Notes: a model not told the origin generated them from the sequence alone. 60,451 bases of DNA from Verrucomicrobiota bacterium (GCA_022704145.1 JAKJGY010000004.1:1-60451); one strand, 5' to 3'. Counted from the stretch's first letter, positions 48,786 through 58,259 are shown. Numbers and translations are program-made.

Positions 48786-49556
48786 CTATTCGAATGCGGT
48801 CAGGTTTCGTTCGCGCAGGCTGATATAGCCGGGCGAGGTGGGGGAGGGCCTGCCGACGACCACATGGTCGACCACGCGCACGCCGAGGATCCGTGCGGCC
48901 TCAGTCAGGCGGCGCGTGATATCGACGTCCTCCTTGGAGGGGGTGGGGTCGCCGGAGGGGTGGTTGTGTGCGAGGATGACGGAGGCGGCGCTGTAGCGTA
49001 CGGCTTTAGAGAAGACCTCGCGCGGGTGTATGGGACTGGAGTCGAGCAGTCCGCGCGTGGTCTCGACCGGCTGGCCGATGAGCTTGTTCTTGGTGTCGAG
49101 CAGCAGCACCCAGAAGATCTCCTGCTGGAGGGCGGCTGCGAGCGGGGCGAGGATGCGGTAGACGGTCTCGGGCTCGCGGATGGGGGCGGCGTCGCCGCGC
49201 GGCGCATGCAGGAGCTGGGCGGCGCGCCGGCCGAGTTCGAGGGCGGCCGCGAGTTCCATGCATTTGACGCGTCCGAGGCCCTTGATGCGCAAGCCGCGCA
49301 GCTCCTCATAGTCGGCCTTGCAGAGGTTCGCGAGCCCCTGGTAGCGGCGCAGCAGGTCGCGCGCGAGTTCGGCGACGTTCTTGCCGGGCACGCCGGAGCG
49401 CAGCAGGATCGCGAGCAGGACCTCCTCGCCCACGTGTGCCGCGCCGCGGCGCTGGAACTCCTCACGCGGCCGCATTTCCGGAGGCAGCTCCTGGACGCGC
49501 ATCGGAGCGTCGGGGTAGACGGTGCGATCAGCGGGGTATGAGGGGGGCTGGGCCAT
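48786..49556 (-). CDS. radC: RadC-family JAB/MPN-domain protein
   Basis: The product has 256 residues from an ATG at 49556 preceded by GGAGG with 5-nt spacing. The N-terminus is a helix-hairpin-helix region (LANLCKADYEELRGLRIKGL, then GRVKCMELAAALELGRR). The C-terminal MPN domain has the metal motif ILAHNHPSGDPTPSKED, with two His and an Asp. The family was once linked to DNA repair but its biochemical role is unsettled. The start codon lies inside the last codons of miaA (29-bp overlap), so the two are translationally coupled. Confidence 0.9.
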   Translation of the reverse strand: MAQPPSYPADRTVYPDAPMRVQELPPEMRPREEFQRRGAAHVGEEVLLAILLRSGVPGKNVAELARDLLRRYQGLANLCKADYEELRGLRIKGLGRVKCMELAAALELGRRAAQLLHAPRGDAAPIREPETVYRILAPLAAALQQEIFWVLLLDTKNKLIGQPVETTRGLLDSSPIHPREVFSKAVRYSAASVILAHNHPSGDPTPSKEDVDITRRLTEAARILGVRVVDHVVVGRPSPTSPGYISLRERNLTAFE

Positions 49557-50502
49557 AAGTCCTCCATGTTTCCCAGACGCGTTCGGCGACGCGTTCGGGC
49601 GGCTCGGACGAGTCGATGTCGATCCAGACGGCGTGTGCCTGATGACGGAACCAGGTCTCCTGGCGTTTGGCGAGCTGGCGGGTGCGGGCTGCGGTACGGA
49701 GGACAGCCTCGCCGGTGGAGAGTGTGCCGTCGAGGACGGCGAGGGCTTCGGCGTAGCCGATGGCCTGCCGTGCCGTGTCCGACCAGACGGGGAAGGTCTG
49801 GCGGAGGGCGCGGACTTCCTCGACGAGGCCTGCGGCGAACATGGTCTCGGCGCGGCGGGCGATACGGCAGTGGAGCTGCTCGCGCGGCAGGCGCAGCACG
49901 GCCAGCGGCGGCTGGGGGGCGCGGCGCCAGTTGTCGGGAAGAGTGCCGCGCGTGTCAAGGTGCTCGAGCGCCCGGATCAGGCGGCGGGGGTTGGCGGGGT
50001 CCGTCAGGGTGGCGAGGGCGTCAGGCGCGCGAGCGGCGAGGGCGTCGCGCAGGGCGCTGAGGCCTCCGCGTGCGAAGAGGTTCTGCCAGCGGGCGCGCGT
50101 GTCGGGGTCTGGCGGGTTGGCGTCGAGCCCTTCCGTGAGGGCTCTCAGATACAGTCCGGTGCCGCCTGCGACAATCAGCCGCGTACGTTCGGGCGCGGCA
50201 GCGGCGTCGGCCGGCGGTGCCGCCGCAGTCAGGACTGCGACGGCGTGTGAGGCGGCCGTCAGCCAGAGGCCGGTGCTGAACGGCATCGAGGGGTCGGCCA
50301 GGTCGATGCCGAAATAGGGGACGCGGCCCCGTTCGGCCTGGGAGGGCTTGGCGGTGCCGATATCCATGCCGCGGTAGACGAGCATGGCGTCGGCCGAGAG
50401 GACGGCGCACCCGAGCCGCTCGGCCAGACACTGGGCGGCGGCGGTCTTACCGGTTGCGGTGGCTCCGGCGAGGAGCCAGGCATATGGCTGCTGGGACGGC
50501 AT
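49528..50502 (-). CDS. miaA: tRNA dimethylallyltransferase
   Basis: The protein is 324 residues from the ATG at 50502 (MPSQQPYAWLLAGATATGKT). An upstream GTG at 50583 would overlap lspA. The P-loop GATATGKT, the segment LSADAMLVYRGMDIGTAKPS and the later GGTGLYLRALTEGL and SDTARQAIGYAEAL are MiaA signatures. The enzyme transfers a dimethylallyl group to adenosine-37 of tRNAs reading codons that begin with U. The Shine-Dalgarno sequence is weak. The gene follows lspA after 61 nt and overlaps radC. Confidence 0.92.
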   Translation of the reverse strand: MPSQQPYAWLLAGATATGKTAAAQCLAERLGCAVLSADAMLVYRGMDIGTAKPSQAERGRVPYFGIDLADPSMPFSTGLWLTAASHAVAVLTAAAPPADAAAAPERTRLIVAGGTGLYLRALTEGLDANPPDPDTRARWQNLFARGGLSALRDALAARAPDALATLTDPANPRRLIRALEHLDTRGTLPDNWRRAPQPPLAVLRLPREQLHCRIARRAETMFAAGLVEEVRALRQTFPVWSDTARQAIGYAEALAVLDGTLSTGEAVLRTAARTRQLAKRQETWFRHQAHAVWIDIDSSEPPERVAERVWETWRTYGPAPLIPR

Positions 50503-50563
50503 GGCAGTATCTTCGCGCGGGCCGCTGATCGGAGGGGTGTTGGAGATCGTACGGCCGGCGGTG

Positions 50564-51046
50564 TCAGGTGTCCTCGGCGACACGCGCCGCGGCTGCGAGT
50601 TTCCGGTCGTGGAGCCACTGGGTCAGGATAAACAGGAAGACGCCACAGCAGATTGCGGAGTCGGCGACGTTAAAGGCTGGAAAGTGCGAAGGGCCCCAGA
50701 AGAAGTCGAGAAAGTCGATGACATAGTTGAGCCGCAGGCGGTCGATCAGGTTGCCGATGACGCCGCCGAAGAGGAGGGACATCGTGAGCCAGCCGAGGGG
50801 GAGCGGCCCGAAGAGCGCCCGCCGTTTCCAGATGAGGAAGCCGAGCGTGAGGACGGAGAACCCGATCAGGAAATACTGCCGGCCGGCCAGCATGCCCCAG
50901 GCTGCGCCGGGATTCTCCACATAGCTGAGGTTGAGCAGCCGCGGGATCACGGCGACGGAACGGAGGGGCTTCAGGCGCGTGACGGCCAGGTACTTGGTGT
51001 ATTGGTCTGCGGCGATCAGCAAAGCGACCAGAAGCGGGGTGCGCAT
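50564..51046 (-). CDS. lspA: Lipoprotein signal peptidase (signal peptidase II)
   Basis: The 160-residue protein with four membrane helices has the catalytic aspartates of LspA, Asp111 in NYVIDFLDF and Asp129 in FPAFNVADS. They are 18 residues apart, as in the E. coli enzyme. ENPGAAWGM (44-52) and GNLIDRL (99-104) are also conserved. It removes signal peptides from lipoproteins after acylation. It starts 11 nt after the DksA-like gene on the same strand. Confidence 0.94.
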   Translation of the reverse strand: MRTPLLVALLIAADQYTKYLAVTRLKPLRSVAVIPRLLNLSYVENPGAAWGMLAGRQYFLIGFSVLTLGFLIWKRRALFGPLPLGWLTMSLLFGGVIGNLIDRLRLNYVIDFLDFFWGPSHFPAFNVADSAICCGVFLFILTQWLHDRKLAAAARVAEDT

Positions 51047-51056
51047 GAGGCCTCGC

Positions 51057-51800
51057 TCACCTGCGTCCGCCGGGACGGGAGGCGCGCTCCATCTCCGACT
51101 GGCAGTGGATACAGTTTTTCGCGAACGGCAGGACGGTCAGGCGTTGCTTGCTGATCAGTTCCCCGCACATATCGCAGGCGCCGTAGGTCCCCTTCTCGAT
51201 AGCCCGCAGCGACTCGTCGATCGTCGCGACGGTCTGTTGCTGGCTGCTGACTTGGCCGAGGGCCTGAAGGCGCAGGAAGGCGTCGGTGCCATCCTCTTCC
51301 GGGTTGATCTCATCGCTGCGCTGGAGCGCGTCCTGGCGCATCGAGCCGGATTGGCCGGTGATACGGTCGCGCATCGCGAGCAGCTCGGTCCTGAAGTGAT
51401 CGAGGTCGGTCTGGCTGAAGCGCTGCCGCCGGGGTTCCTGCGCGGCGCTGTGCTTGGCTGGCGGTTTGGCTACGGGCGCCTTCACGGCGGGGGTCTTGCT
51501 GGCGGGCGCCTTCACGGCGGACGGTAGAGGCTTCTTCACGGTATTGACGTTCAAATCCTTTCTGGCGGCGTTTCGCGCGGGCTGCCCCGCTTGGGACGGG
51601 GAGGCGCCCTTCGGGGCAGGCCGCGAGGCCGGTGCCGGTTTTGCGACCGGCTTGGAGAGCGTTTTGGAGGGGCTGGGCCGTTTGGCCTTTGCAGGCGTGA
51701 CTCTGGCTTTCAGCGTGGCGGCTGGCGGAGTCTGGGCCTTCTGTGCAGGCTTCTGCTTGCCTTTCGCCTGGACAACCTCTTTCTTGTGTGCTGTAGCCAT
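51057..51800 (-). CDS. DksA/TraR-type zinc-finger protein with a long Lys/Ala/Pro-rich N-terminus
   Basis: The protein has 247 residues from an ATG at 51800. Residues 1-125 are low-complexity and basic (e.g. VKAPASKTPAVKAPVAKPPA), resembling histone H1-like tails. Residues 127-200 form the coiled coil with DGTDA at the tip, close to the Asp pair of DksA. The zinc finger has Cys209, Cys212, Cys230 and Cys233 with DksA's exact C-x2-C-x17-C-x2-C spacing. DksA binds the secondary channel of RNA polymerase and, with ppGpp, adjusts rRNA and amino-acid promoters. The basic tail might add DNA or RNA binding, as an inference. Confidence 0.85.
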   Translation of the reverse strand: MATAHKKEVVQAKGKQKPAQKAQTPPAATLKARVTPAKAKRPSPSKTLSKPVAKPAPASRPAPKGASPSQAGQPARNAARKDLNVNTVKKPLPSAVKAPASKTPAVKAPVAKPPAKHSAAQEPRRQRFSQTDLDHFRTELLAMRDRITGQSGSMRQDALQRSDEINPEEDGTDAFLRLQALGQVSSQQQTVATIDESLRAIEKGTYGACDMCGELISKQRLTVLPFAKNCIHCQSEMERASRPGGRR

Positions 51801-51896
51801 AAGTGGGCCCTTTCCGACTGGCGCGTCCTCTGCCTGAGTACGCGTGTAAGTGTACACGATTGGGAAAGGAAGACAAGCCTGTAAAAGACGGACGGA

Positions 51897-54035
51897 CTAA
51901 TGCGGCTGTGAGGGTAAGGCGCGTATCCATTGCCTGACGCTCTCGTCAAGGGGGAGGACGGCTTCGATGCGCGCCTCCTCCTCGCCTTCCGGCCCGGGTA
52001 TCCTGACGAGGTCTCCGGTGGCCTTGCCTTCGAGGCTGAGCGCCAGACGGGTCCGGCACGAGATGATATTCAGCGCCTCGTCACGGTCCCACTCGCCGAG
52101 GATGGTGAAGGTGCGCTGGCTGCCGTCCGTGAGGCGCAGGCGGACGGTGGTTCCGGGTCCGGCCTTCTCGTGGGGCAGCCCGGCGAAGTCGGTGCCCCGG
52201 ATCAGCTTGAGGTCGTGCTGCATCTCCGCCTGCCGCTGGAGGAGCTGGCGCTGGTAATCCTTGGCCGCCTGGTATTCGAAGTTCTCGCGCAGGTCGCCAT
52301 AGCTGCGGGCCACGGCGATGTCATGGCTGTTCTTGGGCAGCTCGACCTCGATCAGCCGCTGGTAGAGGAGCTGGCGTTCCGCCAGCGAGCGCCACGAGGT
52401 CTGGCGCAGGGCGTTAGCCGCCTGTGGCGCCGCGGCCCGCTTGCTTTCGGCAAGGGCCGGATCGAGCTTCAGCATGCGGCCGATCAGCGCGCGGTGCGCG
52501 GTCGGGTCCCAGGCGGTCGAGGCCTGGATGCGCTCGAACACGTGGCGGCGCTGCGGCCCGTCCAGCTCCTCAAAGACAGACTCCAGCCATTTCGGCTGCT
52601 CGACGATCTGCTTGAGCGCGTTCTGCATCCGGAGGGACTCGCCGGAGAGCTTCGCCTCGATCACGGCGATGGCGTGGTGGATCTGTTCGGCGAGGGGGGG
52701 GAGGGGCCAGCCGGCCTCCTTGCGGAAGCGGAACAGCCAGCAGACCAGGGTGGGCGGGGCCTTGGGCTGGGCGAGCAGCCTGCGGCACGCCTCGCCCGCC
52801 GCAGGCGCGTCGCGCAGGCTGGAGAGGACCTCGCTCAGCAGGCTGAAGGGCATCTCCGGGAGCGCCTCGAGCAGCCGGTCGGCGGCGTGTCCGCCCTCCG
52901 CCAGCAGGAAGGCGCAGAGGGCCGAGACGTCGCGTACGGCGAGCGCCTCGGAGGCTCGGAGGAAGCGCTGCTGCTCCCACAGGTGGGCGCGCAGATGCTC
53001 GAGCGGCGGCGTGAGGAAGCCTAGGCGGCTGACCGCGCAGGCCAGGCGCGCGTAAAGGGCGGGGTCGGTGTTGTGTGCGCCCTTGATGGCGAACGCGAGG
53101 CGGTCCTCAAGCACGCCGCGGCGTGTGCTGTCGAGGCCCGCAAGGCGCTCGGCCCGCTCGAGTTCGGCGATCGCGTCCAATATCTGGGCCGGGTCGCGGT
53201 TGACGGCGAGCCGCTCGAACCATGCGTCGCCATACTGCTCGGCTTGCGCGCGAAGCGTCAGCGTCTCGGCCCGCTTGGCGGGTATCGAGACCAGGGGGTC
53301 GTTCTTGAGCGCCTTGCGGGCCGCCTCCCAGAAGGTCTTCCAGGCGGAGGCGGGCACGAGGCCGTGCCGGCCGAGCACCTCCTCGAGCTTAGCGACGGGC
53401 ATCTCGCCGAAACTGCGCAAGGCGCGCCGGACCAGCTCGCCGGGATCGTCCGCGGCCATGCGGCGTACCGTCTCCGGCTCATTGTGCCGCAGGGTCAGCA
53501 GATGGTCGTGCGGCGCGCGGGCCAGGTTGTCGCAGGCAGCGGCAAAGCTCATGGCGTGGCCCGCCTTGCCGGGGAAGTCGATGGTGATGCGCTTGTAGAA
53601 GTCGTCGAGGCGGCGAACCGTGCCCAGGCCCCAGGAGGGGTCGATGACGAGCGTGCCGGGAACGAGGGCGAGCAGCAGGTCGAGGCGCCGGACGGACTCT
53701 TCGATCGGCAGGTCGCCAAAGGCGGCCGCCTCCAGCAAGGCGAGGAGGAGCCGGTCTTTGCAGGCCTTGCGCAGGGCCTCGCGCACGCCTGCCGGCTTCA
53801 GCGCGGCGGCGAGGCTGGGCAGGCGGTCTTTGATCACAAGATAGAGTCCGTGGAAGTCGTTCGCCTCGGTCAGCTCCTGCATGAGCAGGGCGGTCCACTC
53901 CGCTGCGCGTTTGCCGTTGTCGGCCCCTGTCGCGGCATGCGTCAGGGCCAGCGCCTCTGCGACGGGCAGCGGCCGGGTCTCCAGCAGGCTCAGGAAGCGG
54001 GCTTCGGTCTCGGTGGTGTTCGGTTCGGCATCCAT
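51897..54035 (-). CDS. greA: Extended GreA/GreB-family transcript cleavage factor
   Basis: The protein is 712 residues from the ATG at 54035, with AGGA upstream. Only the C-terminal 150 or so residues resemble GreA. They contain the acidic coiled-coil tip ARSYGDLRENFEYQAAKDYQ (about 575-595) and the FKBP-like domain ending in DESVRQWIRALPSQPH. GreA normally has about 158 residues and rescues backtracked RNA polymerase. The first 550 residues are helical and unique, similar in layout to the long GreA of Chlamydiae. The N-terminal region may be a second RNA-polymerase or nucleic-acid binding part. The gene ends 97 nt before the DksA-like start. Confidence 0.85.
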   Translation of the reverse strand: MDAEPNTTETEARFLSLLETRPLPVAEALALTHAATGADNGKRAAEWTALLMQELTEANDFHGLYLVIKDRLPSLAAALKPAGVREALRKACKDRLLLALLEAAAFGDLPIEESVRRLDLLLALVPGTLVIDPSWGLGTVRRLDDFYKRITIDFPGKAGHAMSFAAACDNLARAPHDHLLTLRHNEPETVRRMAADDPGELVRRALRSFGEMPVAKLEEVLGRHGLVPASAWKTFWEAARKALKNDPLVSIPAKRAETLTLRAQAEQYGDAWFERLAVNRDPAQILDAIAELERAERLAGLDSTRRGVLEDRLAFAIKGAHNTDPALYARLACAVSRLGFLTPPLEHLRAHLWEQQRFLRASEALAVRDVSALCAFLLAEGGHAADRLLEALPEMPFSLLSEVLSSLRDAPAAGEACRRLLAQPKAPPTLVCWLFRFRKEAGWPLPPLAEQIHHAIAVIEAKLSGESLRMQNALKQIVEQPKWLESVFEELDGPQRRHVFERIQASTAWDPTAHRALIGRMLKLDPALAESKRAAAPQAANALRQTSWRSLAERQLLYQRLIEVELPKNSHDIAVARSYGDLRENFEYQAAKDYQRQLLQRQAEMQHDLKLIRGTDFAGLPHEKAGPGTTVRLRLTDGSQRTFTILGEWDRDEALNIISCRTRLALSLEGKATGDLVRIPGPEGEEEARIEAVLPLDESVRQWIRALPSQPH

Positions 54036-54130
54036 GCGTGAGGTCCTGTGTTCGGCGTTAAAAAGAGGGGCGTAGTATGCCACATGCGGCGGAGGCTTGG
54101 AAGCGCATAAGCGCTCTCCCTGGGGAGGCG

Positions 54131-54907
54131 CTAGCGTGCCGGCGCCTGCGGGCGCTTGAGGGCGCGCACTTCGGCCTCGCTCAGCTCGCGCCACTCGCCG
54201 GGCCGCATGTTGCGGATCAGGAGCGGCCCGATCCGCACGCGCGTCAGGCTGAGGACGACGAAGCTGGCCAGTGAGCACATCTTACGGATCTGGCGGTTAC
54301 GGCCTTCGGCGAGCGTGAACGCGAGGGTGTGGGTATGGTCACGTCCGACCTTGAGCACCTCGACCTCGACCGGCCGGATGACGTAGCCGTCGATCTCCAT
54401 GCGTGAGCGCAGCAGCGCGATCTTCCGTTCCTCCATATGCCCTGCGACCCGTGCGATGTAGGTCTTGGTATGGCCGTAGCGGGGATGGGTCATCAGCTGG
54501 GTCAGCTCGCCGTCGTTGGACATCAGCAGGAGTCCCTCGCTCTCCTTATCGAGCCGGCCCACGGGCACGAGGCGCTCGGGGATATGGGCGCGCAGGAGGT
54601 CGCAGACGGTCTCGCCCTGCGCGTTGTCTGCGCCGCAGATCAGGCCGCGCGGCTTGTAGAGCAGGACGGTGCGCCGCCGCTCGGTCTCCTGGGCGAGGCG
54701 CACCCCGCGCAGGCGGATGTCGTCCGCGGCCGGGTCCACGCGCAGGCCCGGCTCGTAGACGGCGGCGCCGTTGACCGAGACGGCGCCCGTGGCGATCAGG
54801 TCGGCGGCGTGGCGGCGTGAGGCGACGCCGCGGCGGGCGAGCACGTTCTGGAGCCGTTCGCCCTTGGGGGCTGACGCGGCGGGGGCGGGTGTGATAGGCT
54901 TAGGCAT
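54131..54907 (-). CDS. RsuA/RluB-family rRNA pseudouridine synthase
   Basis: The protein has 258 residues from the ATG at 54907. An N-terminal S4 RNA-binding domain (residues 17-64, LQNVLARRGVASRRHAADLI) precedes the pseudouridine synthase domain. The catalytic Asp120 lies in VPVGRLDKESEGLLLMSNDG. The motif EGRNRQIRKMCSL is also typical. The family modifies 16S or 23S rRNA; RluB and RsuA cannot be separated here. No clear Shine-Dalgarno sequence is seen before the ATG; a TATACT lies about 30 nt upstream. Confidence 0.9.
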   Translation of the reverse strand: MPKPITPAPAASAPKGERLQNVLARRGVASRRHAADLIATGAVSVNGAAVYEPGLRVDPAADDIRLRGVRLAQETERRRTVLLYKPRGLICGADNAQGETVCDLLRAHIPERLVPVGRLDKESEGLLLMSNDGELTQLMTHPRYGHTKTYIARVAGHMEERKIALLRSRMEIDGYVIRPVEVEVLKVGRDHTHTLAFTLAEGRNRQIRKMCSLASFVVLSLTRVRIGPLLIRNMRPGEWRELSEAEVRALKRPQAPAR

Positions 54908-55036
54908 TGATATGGGGCTTTCTGATCGGGAGTATATGCGGCCGAGTTTCCGGCGGGGCGTCACGCGCCCGGGCTGGTGGCAGCGGCTGCGGTTCTGGTT
55001 CTGGCGTCTGGCGCACAGGCGGTAGGACGGCTACGC

Positions 55037-55603
55037 CTACGTTCCGGAGCGGTAGGCGGCGAGCGCCTGGCGGAAGGCTTCGGAAGCGGCATAGCCGCAG
55101 CTTGTGAACTCGGGGCAGAAGCCGCGGTAGACGCACTCGGGCACGCAGACGCTGGCCAGCTCGGGCTCGCTTGCCCGAAGCTCGTCGAGCAGCATGCGCC
55201 AGGCCTGAAGGGTCTCGGGCGACGCCTGGCGGCAGAGCCGCTTGCGCGAGATCGTGATCAGCGCCTGGGCGTTGGCGACACATTCGTGGTCGACGAGCGC
55301 GGACTGCGGGCTCTCGTTCCGGTTGACGCCCGTCCGGTCGGTGCGCTGTGTGCTGACGAAATGCTCGATGCCGACCTTGTGGCGGACAAAGTGCACGCTG
55401 ACCCAATACTTGAGGTTGTGCCACTTCCACTTGAACACCATCTGGCGGATGGGCGAATGCTCCGAGAGCAGGATGCGCCGTTTCCAGGCCGAGGAAGGCT
55501 CGCGCTGGCCCTCTTCCTTGCGGACCGTGGTGCGGGCCGCGTCGGCGACGTCGCGCCAGACCGAGCGTGTCTTGACGAACTTGAGTGAGAGAGTCGGTTC
55601 CAT
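55037..55603 (-). CDS. Possible ThyX-like (FAD-dependent thymidylate synthase-related) protein
   Basis: The product is 188 residues from the ATG at 55603. The centre reads VSVHFVRHKVGIEHFVSTQR (69-88). The RH-x-x-G core and following S-T-Q-R resemble the substrate-binding region of ThyX, though the canonical R-H-R-x7-S motif is not exact. The next stretch NAQALITISRKRLCRQASPE (111-130) fits the later ThyX helices. A Cys cluster at 153, 157, 163 and 169 (CVPECVYRGFCPEFTSC) is not a feature of normal ThyX. I have seen similar proteins mostly in phage or mobile contexts. There is no convincing ribosome-binding site. The function is uncertain. Confidence 0.5.
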   Translation of the reverse strand: MEPTLSLKFVKTRSVWRDVADAARTTVRKEEGQREPSSAWKRRILLSEHSPIRQMVFKWKWHNLKYWVSVHFVRHKVGIEHFVSTQRTDRTGVNRNESPQSALVDHECVANAQALITISRKRLCRQASPETLQAWRMLLDELRASEPELASVCVPECVYRGFCPEFTSCGYAASEAFRQALAAYRSGT

Positions 55604-55891
55604 GTGCCCGTTAGTGTCTCTGTTTTGACGCGGGAAGGCAAACGGAAACGCAGGGCAAACGCATCGCCGCATAGTTGATTTGCGCATGGTTCGACCGGCG
55701 GTCGGGACGCTTGCTTCTTAAGTGGGGGCTCAGGTATACTGGACGGCACACAGGAGAGCGTGAGTGTCAGACAAAATTGTCCTTCTTGTTGCACAAGAGA
55801 CAAAAAATGTGGGTTATTTCCAATTGTGTGCCTAACGTTTCCTTGATCGTAAGACCTTGATGATTAGCGAATTAAGTTTTTACTGTCAAGA
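55604..55891. other. Intergenic region upstream of the glnN promoter
   Basis: This stretch is more AT-rich than its surroundings and contains no gene with a ribosome-binding site. I see no classic NtrC-type dyad in it, although an enhancer site for the sigma-54 promoter would be expected here. Confidence 0.4.
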
Positions 55892-55907
55892 TGGCACGCC
55901 ACCTGCA
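55892..55907 (+). promoter_or_regulatory. Sigma-54 promoter of glnN
   Basis: TGGCACG-CCACC-TGCA matches the sigma-54 consensus (TGGCACG-N4-TTGCA) at all invariant bases. The GG at -24 and GC at -12 have the required 10-nt spacing (55893-55894 and 55905-55906). The only clear deviation is one T in the -12 box. Confidence 0.72.
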
Positions 55908-55929
55908 TTGTTAAAGCCTGTTCAAATTT

Positions 55930-55949
55930 GTTTGTTCGATTGGACAAAC
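55930..55949 (+). promoter_or_regulatory. Dyad in the glnN leader
   Basis: GTTTGTTC-GATT-GGACAAAC pairs at 7 of 8 positions and lies 20 nt before the glnN ATG, in the predicted leader RNA. It could be a hairpin affecting translation or a repressor site. Confidence 0.35.
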
Positions 55950-55968
55950 GCTAACACCGGAGAAAGCG

Positions 55969-58140
55969 ATGAGCATTACGCGACAAAAGGCGATCGAATC
56001 GGCAATTCAGCACCGGGCCAGTGAGGAGCCGGTCTTGAACCGCGGGCACATTCTTGAGTACTTCGGACAGAACGTCTTCAGTGACGAGCAGATGCGTGAG
56101 CGGCTTCCCAAGGCGATCTATAAGGCCTTGCGCAAGACCATCGAGGAGGGCGTCCCTCTGGATTACAGCGTGGCGGACGTGGTGGCGGCGGCGATGGCCA
56201 GTTGGGCGGTCGAGCGCGGGGCCACGCATTATGCGCATATCTTTTATCCGCTGACCGGCCTGACCGCTGAGAAGCACGACAGCTTTTATAGTCCTGACGG
56301 GAAGGGCGGGCTGGTCGGCGATTTCTCCGGCAAGCAGTTGATCCAGGGCGAGCCCGACGCCTCGAGCTTCCCGAGCGGCGGGATACGCGCGACGTTTGAG
56401 GCGCGCGGCTACACGGCGTGGGATGTGACGAGCCCGGCCTATCTGACCGAAGGCCGTCATGGTATGACCTTGTGTATCCCGACGGCGTTCTGCTCATGGA
56501 CCGGTGAGGCGTTGGACAAGAAGGTTCCTTTGCTGCGCTCGATGCAGGCCCTGAACAAGCAGGCGCAGCGTGTGCTCAAGCTGTTCGGGCATGACGATCC
56601 GGGGATGATCTCGGCGTCGGCCGGGCCTGAGCAGGAGTACTTCCTGGTTGACCGCAGTTTCTTCTATGCCCGGCCCGATCTGCTGAGCGCGGGGCGTACG
56701 CTGTTCGGCGCGCGTCCGCCCAAGGGGCAGGAGCTGGAGGATCAGTATTTCGGCGCCATTCCTGACCGTGTGCTGGCCTTCATGATGGAGGTGGACACGG
56801 AGCTGTACAAGCTGGGTGTGCCGGTCAAGACCCGGCATAATGAGGTGGCGCCGGCCCAGTACGAGATCGCGCCGGTCTTCGAGAGCGCCAACGTCGCGAC
56901 CGACCACCAGTATCTGATCATGCAGACGCTGCAGCGTGTGGCGCCCAAGTATGGCTTGGCCTGCCTGCTGCATGAGAAGCCGTTTGCGGGCATCAACGGC
57001 TCGGGCAAGCACCTGAACTGGTCGCTCGGCGGGCCGAAGGTCGGCAACCTGCTCAACCCCGGCGCCACGCCGCATGACAACATGCAGTTCCTGGTCTTCT
57101 GTGCCGCCGCGATCCGCGCCGTGAACAAGCACGCGGTGATGTTGCGCGGTTCGGTGGCGCACGCGAGCAACGACCACCGCCTGGGCGCGAACGAGGCGCC
57201 GCCCGCCATCATGTCGGTGTTCCTGGGCGAGCAGCTCGCGGACGTCTTCGAGCAGTTGGCGGCCGGCGGCGCCAAGCAGTCCAAGAAGATGGGCGTGCTG
57301 ACGGTCGGCGTGGACACGCTGCCGCCGTTGCCCAAGGACGCGACGGACCGTAACCGTACGAGCCCGTTCGCCTTCACCGGCAACCGGTTCGAGTTCCGCG
57401 CGGTCGGGTCGAGCCAGTCGATCGCGGGCCCGCTCGTGGTGCTCAATACCGTAATTGCCGACTCGCTCGACTATGTGGCGACTGAGCTTGAGAAAGCTCC
57501 GCGCGACCCCAAGAAGTTCAACCTTGCGGTGCAGAAGCTCCTGCAGAAGATCATCCGGGAGAACGGCCGCGTGATCTTCAACGGCGACAACTACAGCGCC
57601 GAGTGGCGCGCCGAGGCGGCCCGTCGCGGTCTGCCGAACGCGGCCTCCACACCGGACGCCATCGACGCGATGGAGTGCAAGGAGACGTATGAGGTCTTCG
57701 CCAAGTACGGCGTGCTGAGCCACCGCGAGGCTGAGAGCCGCTTCGAGATCTACCGGGAGAAATACATCAAGGACGTGACCATCGAGGCTAAGCTCTGCCT
57801 GAATATTGCGCGCACGATGGTGTTCCCGGCGGGCATCAAGTACCAGCAGTTGCTGGCCCAGACGGTCGCGGCCTTGAGTGCGGTGAACAAGGCGAGCTGC
57901 ACGACCACGCTCGACGAGGTCGACGGTCTCCTGGCTGAGCTGCAGAAGGCGGTACAGCGCCTGGAGCAGGTGGTCGTGATTCCGGACGGGCTCTCGGTCA
58001 AGAAGCAGTGCGCGTACCTGTTGGAAACGGTCGTGCCCGCGATGGTCGAGACCCGGCGGGTCGCGGACGCGCTGGAGCGCGTGTGCGCCGACGACATCTG
58101 GTCGCTGCCCACGTATCAGGAGATGCTGTTTATCCGCTAA
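55969..58140 (+). CDS. glnN: Glutamine synthetase type III
   Basis: The 723-residue protein has the length and domains of GSIII, which forms dodecamers and makes glutamine from glutamate, ammonia and ATP. Signatures include the GSIII N-terminus ([20 protein letters not shown]), the catalytic-core segment [20 protein letters not shown], the motif [20 protein letters not shown] and the ATP-binding [17 protein letters not shown]. The ATG follows GGAGAAAGCG. A sigma-54 promoter upstream implies induction under nitrogen limitation. A strong terminator follows, so it is a single-gene unit. Confidence 0.95.
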   Translation: MSITRQKAIESAIQHRASEEPVLNRGHILEYFGQNVFSDEQMRERLPKAIYKALRKTIEEGVPLDYSVADVVAAAMASWAVERGATHYAHIFYPLTGLTAEKHDSFYSPDGKGGLVGDFSGKQLIQGEPDASSFPSGGIRATFEARGYTAWDVTSPAYLTEGRHGMTLCIPTAFCSWTGEALDKKVPLLRSMQALNKQAQRVLKLFGHDDPGMISASAGPEQEYFLVDRSFFYARPDLLSAGRTLFGARPPKGQELEDQYFGAIPDRVLAFMMEVDTELYKLGVPVKTRHNEVAPAQYEIAPVFESANVATDHQYLIMQTLQRVAPKYGLACLLHEKPFAGINGSGKHLNWSLGGPKVGNLLNPGATPHDNMQFLVFCAAAIRAVNKHAVMLRGSVAHASNDHRLGANEAPPAIMSVFLGEQLADVFEQLAAGGAKQSKKMGVLTVGVDTLPPLPKDATDRNRTSPFAFTGNRFEFRAVGSSQSIAGPLVVLNTVIADSLDYVATELEKAPRDPKKFNLAVQKLLQKIIRENGRVIFNGDNYSAEWRAEAARRGLPNAASTPDAIDAMECKETYEVFAKYGVLSHREAESRFEIYREKYIKDVTIEAKLCLNIARTMVFPAGIKYQQLLAQTVAALSAVNKASCTTTLDEVDGLLAELQKAVQRLEQVVVIPDGLSVKKQCAYLLETVVPAMVETRRVADALERVCADDIWSLPTYQEMLFIR

Positions 58141-58162
58141 GCCGGACAGGCTCATGACGGTT

Positions 58163-58204
58163 GGCCGGGCCTCCTGCTGGTGCAGGCAGCCCGGCCTTTT
58201 TTTT
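58163..58204 (+). terminator. Rho-independent terminator of glnN
   Basis: The stem GGCCGGGC / GCCCGGCC (58163-58170 with 58189-58196), with an inner CCTGC/GCAGG hairpin, is followed by eight T residues (58197-58204). Confidence 0.9.
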
Positions 58205-58259
58205 CTGAGCGGAGTGACTGTGCTGGAGCGCGAGCGACCGACAGCAGCGACAGCCGATG

